A DNA stretch of 64,000 nucleotides, taken from the NCBI GenBank assembly GCA_039566865.1, contig CM076948.1, positions 12,535,001 to 12,599,000 of the forward strand, in the 5' to 3' direction. Origin of the DNA: Aurelia coerulea (Eukaryota > Cnidaria > Scyphozoa > Semaeostomeae > Ulmaridae). The notes beneath the pieces were generated by a model, which saw only the letters and a program-made list of their open reading frames with translations, made no database searches and was not told where the DNA came from. Both the position numbers and the translations under genes were made by a program. This document shows positions 28,561 through 40,755 of the stretch, piece after piece; position 1 is the first letter of the stretch, and the number at the start of each line of letters is the position of its first letter.

Positions 28561-29962
28561 AACTAATTAGCCCCCTTCCTCCTTTGTGCCTTGGTATATA
28601 CAACCGTACAACATCACTCTTCGGGTGTAGCATTTTATACATTGTCATCAATTTCCTAGTTCTTCTATTCATCCATTCAAGCTCTTCCCTTGTCCATTTC
28701 AGCAAACCAGCTCCATATCTTAAGAGAGAAATCGCCCACGTATTTATTGCCTTTACCTTATTTTTTCCATTCAATTTTGACCTCACTATCAATCTTGTTC
28801 TTCTTAGATATTCATTTCTAAAATTGTCTTTCATTTCTTTTTCCTTGAGTTTGTCAAGTTCCAATATCCCAAGGCACCTATAGCCATCATTTTCTAATTC
28901 TTTAATCGTCTCACCATTTGGTAGTACTATACCTTCTGTATTGCTTAGTTTTCCTCTTTTCATAACCACTACACCACATTTCTTTATCCCGAATTCCATT
29001 CCTATATCTTTACTGATCACTTGCACTGTCTTCACCAAGCTGTCAATCTCCCTTTCACTCCTCCCAAAGAGTTTCAAATCATCCATGAACAGTAGATGGT
29101 TTACCTTCAAATTTCCCTCTTTGATAACATAACATGCTTTTGCCTTTCGAAGGACTTTAGTTAATGGTATCATGCAAATTACAAATGGCAATGGCGAAAG
29201 ACTATCACCTTGAAAGATCCCCCTTCTGATGTTAACTTTTCGAGATTCTCCCCACATGATGTTAACTCTGTTGTCCAATTTTCCATGGTATTTTCTATGT
29301 ATTTCTTAATGTTTTCAGAAATTTGAGTCAGCTCTAAGCATTCCAAAATCCATGAGTGCGGAATCAGGTCATATGCCTTGCGATAGTCTATCCATGCCAT
29401 GGCTAAGTTTTATGTCCGAGTCTTGCATGATCATTTTGTCTATAAGCAGTTGATCTTTCGTTCCTCTACTTTTTCTCTTACATCCTTTCTGTTCTTCCGG
29501 CAATATGTTGTTTCTTTCTAGGTACTCATACATACTCCCAGCTATTACTCCAGTCAACAGTTTCCACATCAGTGGCAAACAAGGTATGGGTCTGTAATTG
29601 TCAACTGCGTTACCCTTTGAATGATCTTTCTGGCACAGAACAGTTTTTCCACATGTCATCCAGATTGGGACAGGTATTCTGTTATTAATCATATCATCCA
29701 TTTGACTCGCAATTCTATCATGTAATGATGTCAGCTTCTTTAACCAATAACCCTGAACACCGTCAGGGCCCAGGGCTTTCCAGTTTGGTATCTTTTTGCA
29801 TTGTTGTCTTATCACATTTTCCGTGATTACTATGTTTTCCTGCTGTTCACCTTCTTCTTCTACTCTCAGGTCTTTTAACCATTCTGCATCTGTATTATGA
29901 TGTTTCTCATTGCCCCAGATATCTTTCCAAAATGCTGTACTTTGCTGGGCATTGGGTTTCAC
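28561..29962 (-). pseudogene. Reverse transcriptase of LINE copy 2
   Basis: Blocks in order on the minus strand: IPNWKALGPDGVQGYWLKKL, NYRPIPCLPLMWKLLTGVIA, ILPEEQKGCKRKSRGTKDQL, AWIDYRKAYDLIPHSWILEC, GIFQGDSLSPLPFVICMIPL, LLFMDDLKLFGRS (FMDD in place of YMDD), then the thumb and HPKSDVVRLYIPRHKGGRGL. Frame changes lie near 29380 and 29230. It has more of the N-terminal RT than copy 1. Confidence 0.87.
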
Positions 29963-29995
29963 TTCTTCTTATCGATTCTCTCCATTAAGATCTTG

Positions 29996-30159
29996 GTAAA
30001 CCTTTTTTTGGTCGTAGCGGAACATTCTATTTTTATTATCATTATTAGTGTCTTAATGAAAGAGCTGCAGACGTGGAATTGGACGCTTTTGCATGCGGAA
30101 CAGCTTAGATTCTACCATTCCATCTGATTGTCCCAAGAGGTCATGCTGGCGTCTGTTTT
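29996..30159. other. Short unassigned spacer
   Basis: Holds a degenerate ATT-like stretch (30028-30050), the probable remains of the target microsatellite of LINE copy 2. The rest resembles nothing else in the window. Confidence 0.35.
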
Positions 30160-30737
30160 GTGTTTGCCCTTTGTGGCTTCGCGCGGGATTCAGCTATCGC
30201 TAAAAGAAGAGTTAAGCGGTGTATGGATCCTTCGGGGAGTCGCATGGGGGAGCTGCATAGTTGCAAGTGTAGCCTCAAAGGATTCAGTATGAGTTATAAA
30301 AGCTTCCAATCCTTTCTCGAATTCACAAGGGACATAAAAACAAAAACAAAAAAAGTTCATTGTTTAATCATCTGGGATTCAGCTACTGCTAGAAAAAGAG
30401 TTAAGCAGTGTGCGAATCTTTCGGAGGGGTCTCTTGGAGGAGCCGCAAAGTTACCAGTGTGAGTTTAAGAGCTCCCAATCTCTCTTCTAAGTCACAAAGG
30501 ACACTAAAAAATAGCTAAATTGGTGCAAAGCAGGAAAAATTCTATTGTTTGTCAGTTGTAAAGGTATTAGGCTTTTTAGATAGATTCATTGTAAATATAG
30601 CATTATCGTCATGTAAATAATTTTAGGTGTAAACAACGTAATGTCTATAAATTCTCGGCTGCCTTGTAAAGTTTTTATACTGAAGAAGATTTTATATCCA
30701 AACGTTTTTGCGACATCCAACAGTTTTTGTTTTTATA

Positions 30738-30741
<4 letters not shown>
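30160..30741 (+). mobile_element. Retroelement tail family B, copy 2
   Basis: Nearly identical to 22904-23718 minus the 260-bp retroposon, with a slightly longer left side (TTCGCGCGGGATTCAGC). It ends with a decayed core CTGAAGAAG...ATCCAAACG at 30680-30704, where GAAAC is mutated, and then an (ATT)n tract. Confidence 0.7.
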
Positions 30742-30783
<42 letters not shown>

Positions 30784-30803
30784 TATTATTATCATTATCA
30801 TTG
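30742..30803. repeat. (ATT)n microsatellite, tract 6, with ATC variants
   Basis: About twenty repeats, several changed to ATC, so probably older than tract 3. Confidence 0.9.
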
Positions 30804-30820
30804 ATTATAACTAACCATGC

Positions 30821-30948
30821 GTTCCTTTGGCAATCAAAACAATCATGATTGTATTGTTTAAGATTTTATCATTGTTTCATCTGAAACAAATTAGATCCAG
30901 CTGGCTGAATTTGAAACAAATCTTTATTGTTTTGGTTGCCAAAGGAAC
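30821..30948. mobile_element. 128-bp MITE
   Basis: GTTCCTTTGGCAATCAAAAC at the left and its near-reverse complement ending CCAAAGGAAC at the right (one mismatch over 23 bp). No clear target duplication is visible. Confidence 0.65.
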
Positions 30949-31823
30949 TCCAGGTAAGTTTCTTATACTACTGGGCAAGACCTTTTTCGTCCTCCACCTC
31001 CAAAGAGGAAAACACGTGCTAAGCATGGGCAAGTCATTTCAGTGGTGCAGAAATCGAGGGGGAATTCGGTCGTGATTTTGGACCACTATCGAAATCATTT
31101 TGAGGGGGCTTTCTCGGAGAATCCCTCCCCTTTTTGGAAAAAGTAGTCGATCTTAGGCAGCAACATTCCTGCTGACTTAGCATGTCGGTTTTCTGCAAGA
31201 TAATAACAAATACTGTTGCTGTTGTATTCAGCGGACAGTAGCCTTTCAAAGGCCGTTCTTTTTCTACCGGGTGTCCCATAAAGAAATAATCCGGCTTGAA
31301 AAATCACAACAATTTGATTATCAAACCTTTGATGAAACTTTTTTAGCTGTTTTTTCAAAGATTCAAAAATATTCATAGATGATCAAATGTTTGCTTTTGC
31401 TACAGCAAGGTAGAAAAACTACGCGTCAAAAAACCTTATTTTGAGCTATGGCTTTTAAGCGAAATATTCAATCTTGCCTAAGAGTCAAAATCTTCAGATT
31501 TTTTATCATCAGTTTAGTCTCTGATGATAAGGCGCATTCCTTTTTATAATTTATGACCAAATGAGCAGCTTTACATGCGCAAAGAAATTGATCTGGCAAT
31601 CATCAGTGGTATTCGGAAAACATTGCTCTTTATTCTTCAGAATCAGGATTAGAAACTCACTGGCTGGAATCGCCTCGATATTATTTGTCCGCGCGTGAAG
31701 TAATCTAACAACAATAATCAGCAAATGAATATCCGATAAACCAGCAGCCTGGGGGGGGGTTTACTTGACCAGGTTTTGGTCGGGGACGTGCCATCGAAGC
31801 TTCAAAAACATACCCGTTCCATA
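30949..31823. other. Unassigned region with one gene-like ORF on the minus strand
   Basis: The minus-strand frame 31095-31376 (93 codons) has an uneven, protein-like composition, with GTPGRKRTAFERLLSAEYNS near its middle. I do not recognise it, and no splice structure can be argued. The segment 31741-31800 resembles 42290-42362 in reverse (ATGGCACGTCCCCG, then a C/G run and a CAGCAG-type end), so part of this region is a dispersed repeat. Confidence 0.3.
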
Positions 31824-33502
31824 GCATATGAGTCAAATCTTTCAATAGGGCACAGGGAAACCAGCAAATCTTCCAATTTCCACGCTTATGAGCCAATGAT
31901 ATCGTCGTATTCCGATCACATGACTGAATATAAGGCTTTCGAGATAAAATTTTGAGTACCTTCACGAAAATAAAAATGGATATTCGAGTAATAAAGATAC
32001 AAGGCTGGTTTTACCACGAATCGATTCGAGAGGCCTCACTCCACATTTGTTTTTCAGCATTTGGTTCAAATCTCGTGAGGGATCGGCGTTACATCGACTT
32101 TCATTCCTCCGAAAATTTGCCTATGTTCAAGAATTCTTCAGGAACGCTACAAATAAGATATAGCTTTCAAAATTTCACATGTTACGTGAATTATGTCCAG
32201 GAATAACATGAAAATATTTGTTTGTGTGATTTTCGAAAATCCTAGGCGAATTAAGGCTATTTGCTGCGAAGAAAGCTAATGGGCCTACCTTCACCCGCAG
32301 CAAAATCCCAGTAATCGGCATCATTAAATCACTCTTTTTCGCAATAATAACCAGCGGATACATTAACGAATAACTTCATCACAAATCCAATTTCTTTCCA
32401 CCATTTTATCATCGATAATTTCGATAAAATGTGACAAGACTTTACAGCCTCTGCAGCAAACCGTCCAACTACCGTCGATTCAAAGTTTTCTTGTTGCAAA
32501 CACGTTGGAAGTCTTGCAAGACTTGCATAAAACAAAAGGTTTTGCAAGACTTAGGTCTCCCATATGACACAGGAAAATGACACCTTTGAGAATTGATTGC
32601 ACACTCCTGGGGGCATTCTATCGTTGCAAAATAAAGAGAAATTAAAACATTTCTCAAAGATTGCAAATTTCTTTGTCACATCGGAAAAGTACATAATTTG
32701 TGTAAAGAAGTTTCCCCTGCAATCTATTCTCAAAGATGTACAATCTATTATCAAAGGTAACAATTTGCTGTGTCATATGGGAGACCTGAGCCTTGCACAA
32801 CCTTTTGTTTTATGCAAGATTTCCTTGCGTTTGCAACAAGAAAAGTTTGAATCGACGGTAGTTGGACGGTTTACTGCAGAGGCTGCAAAGTCTTGTCACA
32901 TTTTATCGAAATTATCGATGATAAAATTGTGGAAAGAAATTGGATTTGTGATGAAGTTATTCGTTAATGTATCCGCTGATTATTATTGCGAAAAAGAGTG
33001 ATTTAATGCCGATTACTGGGATTTTGCTGCGGGTGAAGGTAGGCCCATTAGCTTTCTTCGCAGCAAATAGCTTTAATTCGTCTAGGATTTTCGAAAATCA
33101 CACAAACAAATATTTTCATGTTATTCCTGGACATAATTCACGTAACATGTGAAATTTTGAAAGCTATATCTTATTTGTAGCGTTCCTGAAGAATTCTTGA
33201 ACATAGGCAAATTTTCGGAGGAATGAAAGTCGATGTAACGCCGATCCCTCACGAGATTTGAACCAAATGCTGAAAAACAAATGTGGAGTGAGGCCTCTCG
33301 AATCGATTCGTGGTAAAACCAGCCTTGTATCTTTATTACTCGAATATCCATTTGTATTTTCGTGAAGGTACTCGAAAAGTTATCTCGAAAGCCTTATTTT
33401 CAGTCATGTGATCGGAATACGACGATATCATTGGCTTATAAGCGTGAAATTGGAAGATTTGCGGGTTTCCCTGTGCCCTATTGAAAGATTTGACTCATAT
33501 GC
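31824..33502. repeat. 1.68-kb palindrome with arms of about 770 bp
   Basis: 31824-32602 and 32739-33502 are reverse complements over almost the whole length, with a spacer of about 135 bp. A 76-codon frame starting MDIRVIKIQGWFYHESIREA appears in both arms (31979-32206 plus, 33121-33351 minus), but it is a consequence of the duplication and not evidence of a gene. It could be a foldback-type transposon or an inverted duplication from a replication error; flanking sequences show no clear target duplication. Confidence 0.85.
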
Positions 33503-33510
33503 TCCCGTTC

Positions 33511-33608
33511 CATATACCAATTTTCCGAAAAAGTATACCCGACCTTATACCAATTTGTGAAAGAGTATACCCGACCTTTTACCAATTTTCCGAAAAAGTA
33601 TACATAAA
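33511..33608 (+). repeat. Tandem repeat of about 30 bp, three copies
   Basis: Units of the type ATACCAATTTTCCGAAAAAG followed by TATACCCGACC, next to the right end of the palindrome. Confidence 0.75.
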
Positions 33609-33924
33609 AGCATATATAAATTTTGTTTCGCACTATTTTGATGCTTTGTTTACATAAATCATTCAGCCAATCACAGCGCTTCGATTTTTTCTAATGTGCT
33701 TACTTCCTCTCCGGTGTTCGTCAGAAGCTGTGGGGAAAACCCGCAGAAATCACTCGTGGGTATTTTCATCGCAACGAACATATACTTTCGCAAGAATAGG
33801 AAATATTTTCACATGATTTTAATAGATATATTTTCGAAAAATTTACCCAAGCACTAAACCCACGGCAAATTCATGTTTTTTTTTCAGTTTATTCTCCCAT
33901 TCAAGAAGGGACGGAGAATGCCTA
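33609..33924. other. Non-coding, nothing recognisable
   Basis: AT-rich with a short T run at 33875. No ORF or repeat match seen. Confidence 0.3.
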
Positions 33925-35459
33925 CAATCTTGGCCAAAATACTTGGGACAAATCCTAAAATTGCACTACTTCGGTCTTTGATTACGTGCCCCCCGCTCCC
34001 CGCGGTTTCAAAGTTGCTTGAATCAAACGCCTTTCCACCTTCTCAACATTGAAGAAGGGGGGGGGGAGGGGGATTTGGAGACTCTAAACATATGTTTTTT
34101 CCTCGATACTTTAGGAAACATCATGAAGACACTGAAATTTGCCGGTGTCCCAGCTTCTTTTGGCAAGGATTGTCTGAAAATGATTATTAACAAATAATAA
34201 CTCATAGCTTGAGAACCCATAGAGATTTCTGCGTGAAATTTTAACACCGTCATCCCCAACACAAGAAGTGAGTTCTCAGCTATCTATGTCTACATAGGCG
34301 TTGTTCGCTAAATTCGCTGAGCACCTTCTTAAAAATGGGCATGGCAAAATTGCTGCAATTTTCACTCACATAAAGATTCCCTTATAAAGAGTGACATACA
34401 TTAGGATTCTGAGCTTTCTTCCGCTATCATAAGATTGTGTACTCCGCTGCTCTTTGAAAATGACTTATCATGCAAGAAAGCTTTTGGGCTTATTGTTTGA
34501 GGTCCGGTTCCTTGCGAATTCTTCTGGTCTCCCAACGGCGCTCCAAAGAAAAATGCCCCATAATTTTGAGATAAGTCATGCTTTTTTGGTAAATTCGCTT
34601 GATTCCACATTTGAACATCAAAGTCTTCCTATTCATGCACAAAAACCAAGTAAAAATTGCGTGGAAGGGGGAAATCTCACGGCGCTCCAAAATTAAAAAA
34701 CTTAAAATAAACAATTCCGGTTAACTTTCTTTTGAATTCTATTGAGAACCGTCAGAAATCATATTTCACGAAAATATCGATGCAAATACTGACTATCGGC
34801 TAATAAAGCTCATTTTTCTCATCAGAATGAGACAAAATTTGTTTGAATAGGGCAACCGTTGCCGACGTTATTAATGTTTAAAGTAGGGAGAAGCGTTGAC
34901 AAATCTGATCCCTTTCTTACTGTTCCAGACATTGCAAATCCGCCTTGCTGCTATGTAACAAGTATATTCTTCTTCAACAAAAAGTTCTGGACTACAATTA
35001 ATCGGGAACAATAGACCATTCAATGCCGTCCAGGGTGAATGCAAGTTTGGTGGAGCGAATTTAATCTCATTGATAATGAATGAATAGTAAAAGAATTGGC
35101 TAACGGTACATTTGAAAATAAGACAATTGCACTGCGGAGGCGCAGAATTTGCACTGATTCGAAACGAACTTTGTTTTCCAGTTCTCTTTTATAACGGTGA
35201 TGTTTTCAAACGAAAATCATTGGCAGGTTTCCTGCACAGGAGAAGTTTCGCTGAATTTTATGGGAAAATTTTGCATAATTTGATGACGTCATAGTTCTGA
35301 CGGATGAACCAGTAACAATGAAAACATTAACATCTGAAGTACTCTGGAGTTAAGCCCACAGTTAGTGGCTATCCATTCACAGTAAAAGAAATTGTCTGAT
35401 ATAAGTAGATTTGGATTCATATAAACATATATGATAGGTAGTGATAGCAGTTTTTCAGT
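33925..35459 (+). repeat. Family C repeat, unit 1 (about 1.5 kb)
   Basis: Starts with the ATCTTGGCCAAAATACT block also found at 41797-42045. It continues through ACAAATAATAACTCATAGC and ends with ATGATAGGTAGTGATAGC and TTTTTCAG. Everything from about 34175 is repeated in unit 2 at a shift of about 1295 bp. No coding capacity is evident; the short ORFs of 70-80 codons repeat only because the DNA does. Confidence 0.85.
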
Positions 35460-36660
35460 CTGTCTTAAAATGATTGTTAACAAATAATAACTCATAGCTT
35501 GAGAACCTATAGAGATTTCTGCGTGAAATTTTAACACCGTCATCCCCAACACAAGAAGTGAGTTATCAGCTATCTATGCTTGCTTACATAGGCGTTGTTC
35601 GCTAAATTCGCTGAGCACCTTCTTAAAAATGGGCGTGGCAAAATTGCTGCAATTTTCACTCACATAAAGATTCCCCTATAAAGAGTGACATACATTAGGA
35701 TTCTGAGCTTTCTTCCACTATCGTAAGATTGTGTACTCCGCTGCTCTTTGAAAATGACTTATCATTGCAAGAAAGCTTTTGGGCTTATTGTTTGAGGTCC
35801 GGTTTCTTGCGAATTCTTCTGGTCTCCCAACGGCGCTCCAAAGAAAAATGCCCCATAATTTTGAGATAAGTCATGCTTTTTTGGTAAATTCGCTTGATTC
35901 CACATTTGAACATCAAATTCTTCCTATTCATGCACAAAAACCAAGTAAAAATTGCGTGGAAGGGGGAAATCTCACGGCGCTCCAAGATTAAAAAACTTAA
36001 AATAAACAATTCCGGTTAACTTTCTTTTGAATTCTATTGAGAACCGTCAGAAATCATATTTCACGAAAATATCGATGCAAATACTGACTATCGGCTAATA
36101 AAGCTCATTTTTCTCATCAGAATGAGACAAAATTTGTTTGAATAGGGCAACCGTTGCCGACGTTATTAATGTTTAAAGTAGGGAGAAGCGTTGACAAATC
36201 TGATCCCTTTCTTACTGTTCCAGACATTGCAAATCCGCCTTGCTGCTATGTAACAAGTATATTCTTCTTCAACAAAAAGTTCTGGACTACAATTAATCGG
36301 GAACAATAGACCATTCAATGCCGTCCAGGGTGAATGCAAGTTTGGTGGAGCGAATTTAATCTCATTGATAATGAATGAATAGTAAGAGAATTGGCTAACG
36401 GTACATTTGAAAATAAGACAATTGCACTGCGGAGGTGCAGAATTTGCAATGATTCGAAATGATTCCAGTTCTCTTTGATAACGGTAATGTTTTTAAACGA
36501 AAATCATTGGCAGGTTTCGTGCACAGGAGAAGTTTCGCTGAACTTAATGGGAAAATTTTTGCATAATTTGATGAGCTCATAGGTCTGACGGATGAACCAG
36601 TAACAATGAAAACATTAACATCTGAAGTACTCGGGAGTTAAGCCCACAGTTAGTGGCTAT
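35460..36660 (+). repeat. Family C repeat, unit 2, cut by a LINE
   Basis: Lacks the first 250 bp of unit 1 and is interrupted after AGTTAGTGGCTATC by the CR1/L2-type LINE. Its missing end continues at 41711 (ATCCATTCATAGTAAAAG), where unit 1 shows the uninterrupted joint at about 35365-35385. Confidence 0.85.
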
Positions 36661-37173
36661 CAATTCAATTCAATTTCATTTGAACAACAAATTTAATCTA
36701 CTACATTTCTACTTGTTTGAAAGATCTAAATAGATAAAGAATAAAAAAGCTGTTCAGGGTACTTGGATACTCTAGGGAACAACAGAAGTTCTTCTCTAGA
36801 GAAACCCCGGAGGGCTGGTGAGCCAAGTACCCCTTTTTCAAGGAGATAGCTTACATATTTTGAAAATTCACTCATACATGATACGTTCTAAGCAAAAATA
36901 TCATCATTATTATCACATTTTTTTTCAAATATATACAAAAACATTAAAGATAAGGAACAAAGAAGAAGAGAAAAAGCTAATAATGGTAGAAACAGTATTT
37001 TGTGGGCTGGTGATGCATAACATTTGCAGACATGTAATAAAATTAGTATTTTTTTCGCAGGTGTTCAGAAAAAGTTTTGCTAAACATTGCTTTTGTTTTT
37101 GAATTCTTTATCTCGCTTGGAATTTTATTCCAGATGATGGCACCAGTGTATGTTATGGTGCGTTTAACGACAG

Positions 37174-40100
37174 TTAGTTTCGTTTTTGGAAGAATGAAAT
37201 CATTTCTAGCCGCCTGTCGCGTACATCGTGTATGTCTTTCATTTGTTTCTTAAACATGTCGAAGAAAATTTGATCCAAGAGTCTATTTTCAATAGAGAAC
37301 ATGAATTTTCCTATTTCTAGCTCAACTATGTCGTCGAAGCATAAAAGATTTTGTTTCTTGAAAAATGGCAGACTGTGATCACGAGTTTTTGCAAAGTTTA
37401 TAGCTCGAACTGCCTTTCTTAAGCAACGCTTTATGGGGGTTAGATTGGTCTTTGTCGCTGAGCTCCAATTAATTAAGCCGTAGTTAATATGAGGCATGAT
37501 GAACGCATTGTAAAGAGATGATAAAGTACTTTTTGGCACAAAGTGTCTTAGTTTATGAAGTAGTCCTGTGTATTTTGAAAGTTTTGTAGACACATGGCTA
37601 ATATGTTTTTTCCAGTTTAACTTTTGGTCTAAGATTACACCTAAATATTTTGTGGAATCTAACTCTTCAACTTGATCACCATTAATTTCTAGTTTAATGT
37701 TACGAGGAGGTTTTTTTCTTGCTGGCCTGAAGATGACGCAATTTGATTTTTTAACGTTAAGAGATAATTTATTAGACAGGAGCCATTGAAGAACGTTTTT
37801 TAATTCGTCGTTTAGAGTTTTTTCAATTTTGTCTATGCTTTTATCCGATAGAAATATGCTTGTGTCATCTGCAAAGAGATGGAACTTAAGCAATGTAGAC
37901 GAGTTTGGTATGTCGTTAATGTAAATTAGAAATAATAGGGGTCCAAGAACGCTACCTTGTGGAACCCCAGACCGAATGTAGAGCTCCTCTGACTTTGTGT
38001 TACTAATTTTAACGGTTTGAGGCCTATTATGAAGATAAGATTTAAACCATTTATTTGCTACGCCTCTGATTCCATAATGCTCTAGTTTTGAGTGTAAGAT
38101 ATCATGATTAACGGTATCAAAAGCTTTCGCAAAATCTAGGAAGACACAGCACGAAAAAGAGTTATTTTCCATGGATTTTGTTAGATTGGTATAGATATCG
38201 AGTATAGCTAATGACGTAGATTTATTTTTTGAAAACCAAATTGGTGTTGAAATAAAGACTCATTTTTATCAAGGAAATTTATGAGTCTCTTGTACATTAA
38301 TTTCTCTAGGATTTTATTAAAGGTTGGTAAAATTGATATTGGACGATAATTTGACATATTTAGTTTAGAGTTGCCCTTATGAATCGGGGTTACACATGCG
38401 AATTTAAGCCTGTCTGGAAAGATTCCATGTTCAAATGATTGGTTAAAGATTTTTGATAATTGAGCAGAGATTAAAGTTTTACTCATTTTAACTATTTTTA
38501 TGGGAATTCCATATGCTCCAGGGGCTTTACTTTCATTTAGGATAGAGATTTGATCTTCTACTTCAGCTGGGATAATAGGTGTCAAGAACAGACTATTTAT
38601 TGAAGCATTAGACAGGTAGTCATTGAAATGTTTTGATGATTTTTTCATTTTATTCACAAGATTTGAGGCGACATTAGAATAAAAGGTATTGAAGCTATCT
38701 GCAACTTGTTTTTGGCAAGTAACGAAATTATCTTCTATTTCAAAGCAAATATTTGAAGATGATGATTTGTTGTTTTTGTTTATAATTTCCTTGATTCCAG
38801 ACCATATTTTCTTAGAATCGTTTTTGAAATTTTGGAAGTAATTCGAGTAGTATTTTCGCTTGCTAATTCTTATTTGATGGTTTATTTTATTTCTGTGTGA
38901 CTTATACTTTACCTCCCATTCTGGATTCTTGGTTTTGATGAATTTTTTGTAAAATTTATCTCTCATCCGAATGGACTTGAGGATTTCTTTGTTGATCCAG
39001 GGTTTCTTTCTCATTTTTTCTTTCCTTTTTGAGAGCTTTTTGAGAGGAGCGTATTTATCTAGGCACTTCATGAAATGGTCCTGGAATGTGTCATAGTTGT
39101 GATTTATATCTTTGGAATCATCAAAGCCTTCCATTGTCTGGAGATCTAACATGAAATTATCCTTTTCAAAATTTTTAAAGTCCCTGACCATGATGTTAAT
39201 TGTTTTTAATGGATTTTGGTTCCTGCTGTTTATGAAAGTAAAATTTGGCAAATGATCACTTATTTTGGAGATTGTATTACCGCTATATGCATCCTTCTCG
39301 ATTGAATTGATAAATATGTTGTCGACAAGTGAGGGCCTGTTTTCATTTGAAAATCTGGTTGGTTGCGTAATCATAGGTTGGCAATGATTTGAGAGCATTA
39401 AATTGAGGAAATCTTTTATTCTGTCATTTGTGTCATGTTTCAAAAGGTTTAAGTTAAAATCCCCTATAATCACGAGAAGTGTATTTTCTTTTTTGATTTT
39501 TTCAAAGCTGTTTTGCATGTAAACGATGAATTGATTGTCTGTTTTTCTAGGATGTCGATAAATGCATCCAAGGAGTATGTTTTTTTGCTTTTCGTTTACA
39601 ATTTCGATCCAACTTGCCTCAAATTCCGAGTTGATGTTTTCTACTTGTGTATCAAATTCTGTTCTGGGCTTGAATTTGAGACTTTCGGTAACGAAAAAGC
39701 CACAGCCTGCTTTTAGTGTACTGCCTTGCGTGCCATGGTATGGTTGATACCCATCGAGGACAATGTCTTTGATCGCTTCGTCGTTCTTAGAAGAGTGCCA
39801 AGTTTCTGTTAAGGCTATGACGTTAAATCTATGATCTAAGCTAACCAGTAGTTGATCAATGTCCTCAGAATGTTTAAGTAGAGAGCAAATATTAGTATGA
39901 ATGATGCTAAAGTCATTTTTTATGTTTAAGGTTTTATTATTCAATAATTTATGAAATTTATGTGTGTCGTAGCAATCAAAATCATTTTTCGATGGTAGTT
40001 GGTTATCGATATCATCGCTAGAATCTCTTGAATTTTTGTTATGAAGTGATTTATTTAACTTTAATTTCTCGATTATTGGGAAATAAGGCTCTTCTACGCA

Positions 40101-40646
40101 ATTTGACTTGCATTTGCAATCGTATAGAGAGTTAAAACTAAGTGTTCTTAATTCATGATCCTCTAACCTACTGAAAGGGAAAATGTTACTCATGCAAGAA
40201 AGGTACCGCCAATTTAACGGAGCGCCTCTGGTTAAGAGTTGATGACGTGAGAGTAGAGTGCATTTGGCGTGAACCAATGATTCGCAATGCGAACAGGAAA
40301 TTGCACTTGTCGGTGATTTGCAAATCTTGTCACACACGGAACAAATATTTGACTTACGGATATATTTACTGGGTACTTTTTGAACATTTTGAGTGGCAAG
40401 GTTCGTGTTAATCTCGTCACTTTCATTAAAAAGTTTGCCGAACTTTTTGTTATCTAAGGCTTGAAATGGTAGAATCGCTTGAAGGCAATTTCTACACAAC
40501 CAATGTGATCTTTCTTTTTGAAGGTTTTTGAAATCAACTGACGAAACGCCACAGCATTTTAGATGAAACGTATTTTTACAGATTTGACAATTTAGTTTCG
40601 AAGGATGTTTTGCCTTTTTCAGGCATGTGCTACAAGTTTCGTTCAA
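37174..40646 (-). pseudogene. LINE ORF2: PHD-like fingers, AP endonuclease, reverse transcriptase
   Basis: The first 812 codons (40646-38208) carry a PHD-type C4HC3 pattern near residues 4-55 (start CSTCLKKAKHPSKLNCQICK), a second cysteine/histidine cluster near 95-130, and an AP endonuclease near 245-480 with TETW, IGDFN and SDHLP catalytic motifs. RT then begins at SNYRPISILPTFNKILEKLM. A one-base shift in a run of A (38225-38230) moves the rest to 38172-37174, with FLDFAKAFDTVNH, SGVPQGSVLGPLLFLIYIND, FADDTSIFLSD and TKYLGVILD. The total would be about 1150 residues. Apart from that shift it looks functional. Confidence 0.9.
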
Positions 40647-40755
40647 TGGGATGGAATTCGAGTATTATTAAGAGTATGGATCCCTAACATAAAATTTAAA
40701 AGTTCATAAAGTTTCGAAAGAAAGAGTGCCTTCTTAATGATATAAAAGAAAGTTT

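Larger units (their letters stand above)
26948..29995 (-). mobile_element. R4/Dong-like LINE, copy 2, interrupted by a hAT element
   Basis: Same domain order as copy 1 but divergent in sequence, so a different subfamily. The 3' end abuts (ATT)n (26888-26947). The 5' end is near 29995, with only a degenerate ATT-like stretch at 30028-30050 beyond it. It is split at 27936-28552 by a hAT deletion derivative. Confidence 0.8.

Noticed and set aside
31979..33351. Duplicated 76-codon gene (plus strand 31979-32206, minus strand 33121-33351)
   Set aside because: It occurs twice because it lies in a palindrome; no domain or selection evidence.
34490..36009. Repeated 74-codon ORFs at 34490-34714 and 35785-36009
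   Set aside because: They follow the tandem DNA duplication of family C, with antisense ORFs of similar length; coding is not supported.
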